In this document: positions 63,433-64,000 of the stretch, in pieces
Numbering within the stretch: the first letter of the stretch is position 1
Layout: each line of letters begins with the position of its first letter
Source: Nocardia amamiensis
GTDB taxonomy: Bacteria > Actinomycetota > Actinomycetes > Mycobacteriales > Mycobacteriaceae
DNA length: 64,000 bases
Direction: 5' to 3'
Assembly (NCBI RefSeq): GCF_015477605.1
Contig: NZ_JADLQX010000034.1
Coordinates: 1 to 64,000, forward strand
Notes under the pieces: model-generated
Told to the model about the DNA's origin: nothing
The model's database searches: none
What the model saw: the letters and a program-made list of their open reading frames with translations, nothing else
Translations under genes and position numbers: made by a program

Positions 63433-63449
63433 GTTAACGACCACTAAGT
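63433..63449. promoter_or_regulatory. TetR-type operator near the end of the tetR gene (site 2)
   Basis: GTTAACGACCACTAAGT, identical to site 1 at 16 of 17 positions and in the same orientation; it contains the small palindrome CACTAAGTG (63442-63450). It ends 11 bases before the stop codon of the TetR gene. Confidence 0.55.
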
Positions 63450-63460
63450 GTCATAAATCA

Positions 63461-64000
63461 CTATGCGGTAACTCGGCCGCCGACCGGCGCCGATTCGATC
63501 CGCTCGCCGATCGCCACCAGAACGTCGACGAGGTCGACCCGCCGCCGGAAGCGTGGGTTGCGGACGGCATCGATGACCACCGTGACCACAGCGCGGATCA
63601 GCACGCGCGCGGCTGGAGCGGACAACTCCGGCCGGACGGTCTGCACCATGCGGCCCCACTGGGCGATGCAGTCCAGGCGCACGCGCCGGTATCGCTGCAC
63701 CGCGTCGACGGGAAGATGCCTGGTCTCGCTGATCGTGATGGCCAGCAGATCGGGTTCGTCGGCGCCCAGCTGGGCGAAGCTGCGCATGAGTGATCGCATG
63801 GAACCCTCGGCGCTGCCGCCCTCGGCGATCGACCGGGCCAGCAGCAGGCGAAGCCATTCATCCTGTCGCTGCACGATCTGGTCCAGCAGGTCGGCCTTGC
63901 TGGAGAAGTGGTGGTACAAAGCAGGCCCCGTGACCCCCACCGCTGCGCCGATGTCCTCGATGCCGACGGCGGCATAGCCTCGCGTGCTGAACAGTCGAGC
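63461..64000 (-). CDS. TetR-family transcriptional regulator, cut by window edge
   Basis: The visible 179 residues run to the stop at 63461; the start lies beyond base 64000. The helix-turn-helix is present (ARLFSTRGYAAVGIEDIGAA then VGVTGPALYHHFSSKADLLD), followed by a helical ligand-binding domain. It is 222 bases upstream of fadE5 on the same strand, with two copies of a 17-base operator-like sequence between. It probably represses fadE5 and responds to an acyl-CoA or similar lipid signal; the ligand is inferred, not seen. Confidence 0.92.
   Translation of the reverse strand, partial: ARLFSTRGYAAVGIEDIGAAVGVTGPALYHHFSSKADLLDQIVQRQDEWLRLLLARSIAEGGSAEGSMRSLMRSFAQLGADEPDLLAITISETRHLPVDAVQRYRRVRLDCIAQWGRMVQTVRPELSAPAARVLIRAVVTVVIDAVRNPRFRRRVDLVDVLVAIGERIESAPVGGRVTA

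Noticed and set aside
1..64000. CRISPR arrays, rRNA or tRNA genes, mbtH-like or phosphopantetheinyl transferase genes
   Set aside because: Looked for but not seen; no regularly spaced repeats and no such small genes beside the NRPS genes.

Overview
The window is high-GC actinobacterial DNA, most probably from a mycolate-containing genus and best fitting Nocardia. This is inferred from DevR/DevS (DosR/DosS), three Acg-type nitroreductases, an Rv1733c-like membrane protein, a WS/DGAT acyltransferase, a FadE5-type acyl-CoA dehydrogenase, and very large NRPS genes with built-in thioesterases. No database search was run. Substrate codes were read by eye against the GrsA and EntF adenylation domains.

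Layout. (1) 1-8292 (+): the 3' part of an NRPS gene, A(partial)-T-C-A-T-C-A-T-TE, whose last module reads as threonine. (2) 8282-27825: about 20 kb of genes typical of a DosR dormancy/redox regulon: FAD oxidoreductase, devS, devR, nitroreductase, Rv1733c-like protein, WS/DGAT, DUF2267, a GyrI-like/DUF302 fusion, adenosine-specific kinase, an ACP-FAAL-PlsC fusion, a small Cys/His protein, two more nitroreductases, a universal-stress-protein remnant and a SulP transporter. DosR-box-like palindromes lie upstream of several of these. Inside this block an SDR gene and a carboxymuconolactone-decarboxylase-like gene are bracketed by remnants that look like Tn3-family resolvase and transposase. (3) 27826-29059: a 1.2-kb gene-poor leader with three inverted repeats and a 13-codon ORF. 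(4) 29060-53524 (+): a 24.5-kb NRPS gene with seven modules, C-A-T x4, C-A-T-E, C-A-T, C-A-T-TE, whose first C domain resembles the EntF type. An FkbM methyltransferase gene overlaps its stop codon. (5) 54379-64000: arylsulfatase, a TetR remnant, a small secreted protein with a companion gene, a membrane protein divergent from an XRE regulator/GNAT pair, fadE5, and a TetR regulator cut by the window edge.

How they fit. The seven-module NRPS and the FkbM enzyme probably make an N-capped, possibly O-methylated heptapeptide with a D-residue at position 5 and Thr at position 7, released by the TE. The first NRPS has its own TE and so probably makes a separate peptide. The central block looks like a hypoxia/NO-responsive regulon under DevRS. 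Its lipid genes (WS/DGAT and ACP-FAAL-PlsC) suggest acyl-lipid storage or remodelling, although the FAAL-ACP could also supply an acyl starter to the NRPS. No mbtH-like gene, phosphopantetheinyl transferase, CRISPR array, rRNA or tRNA was recognised.
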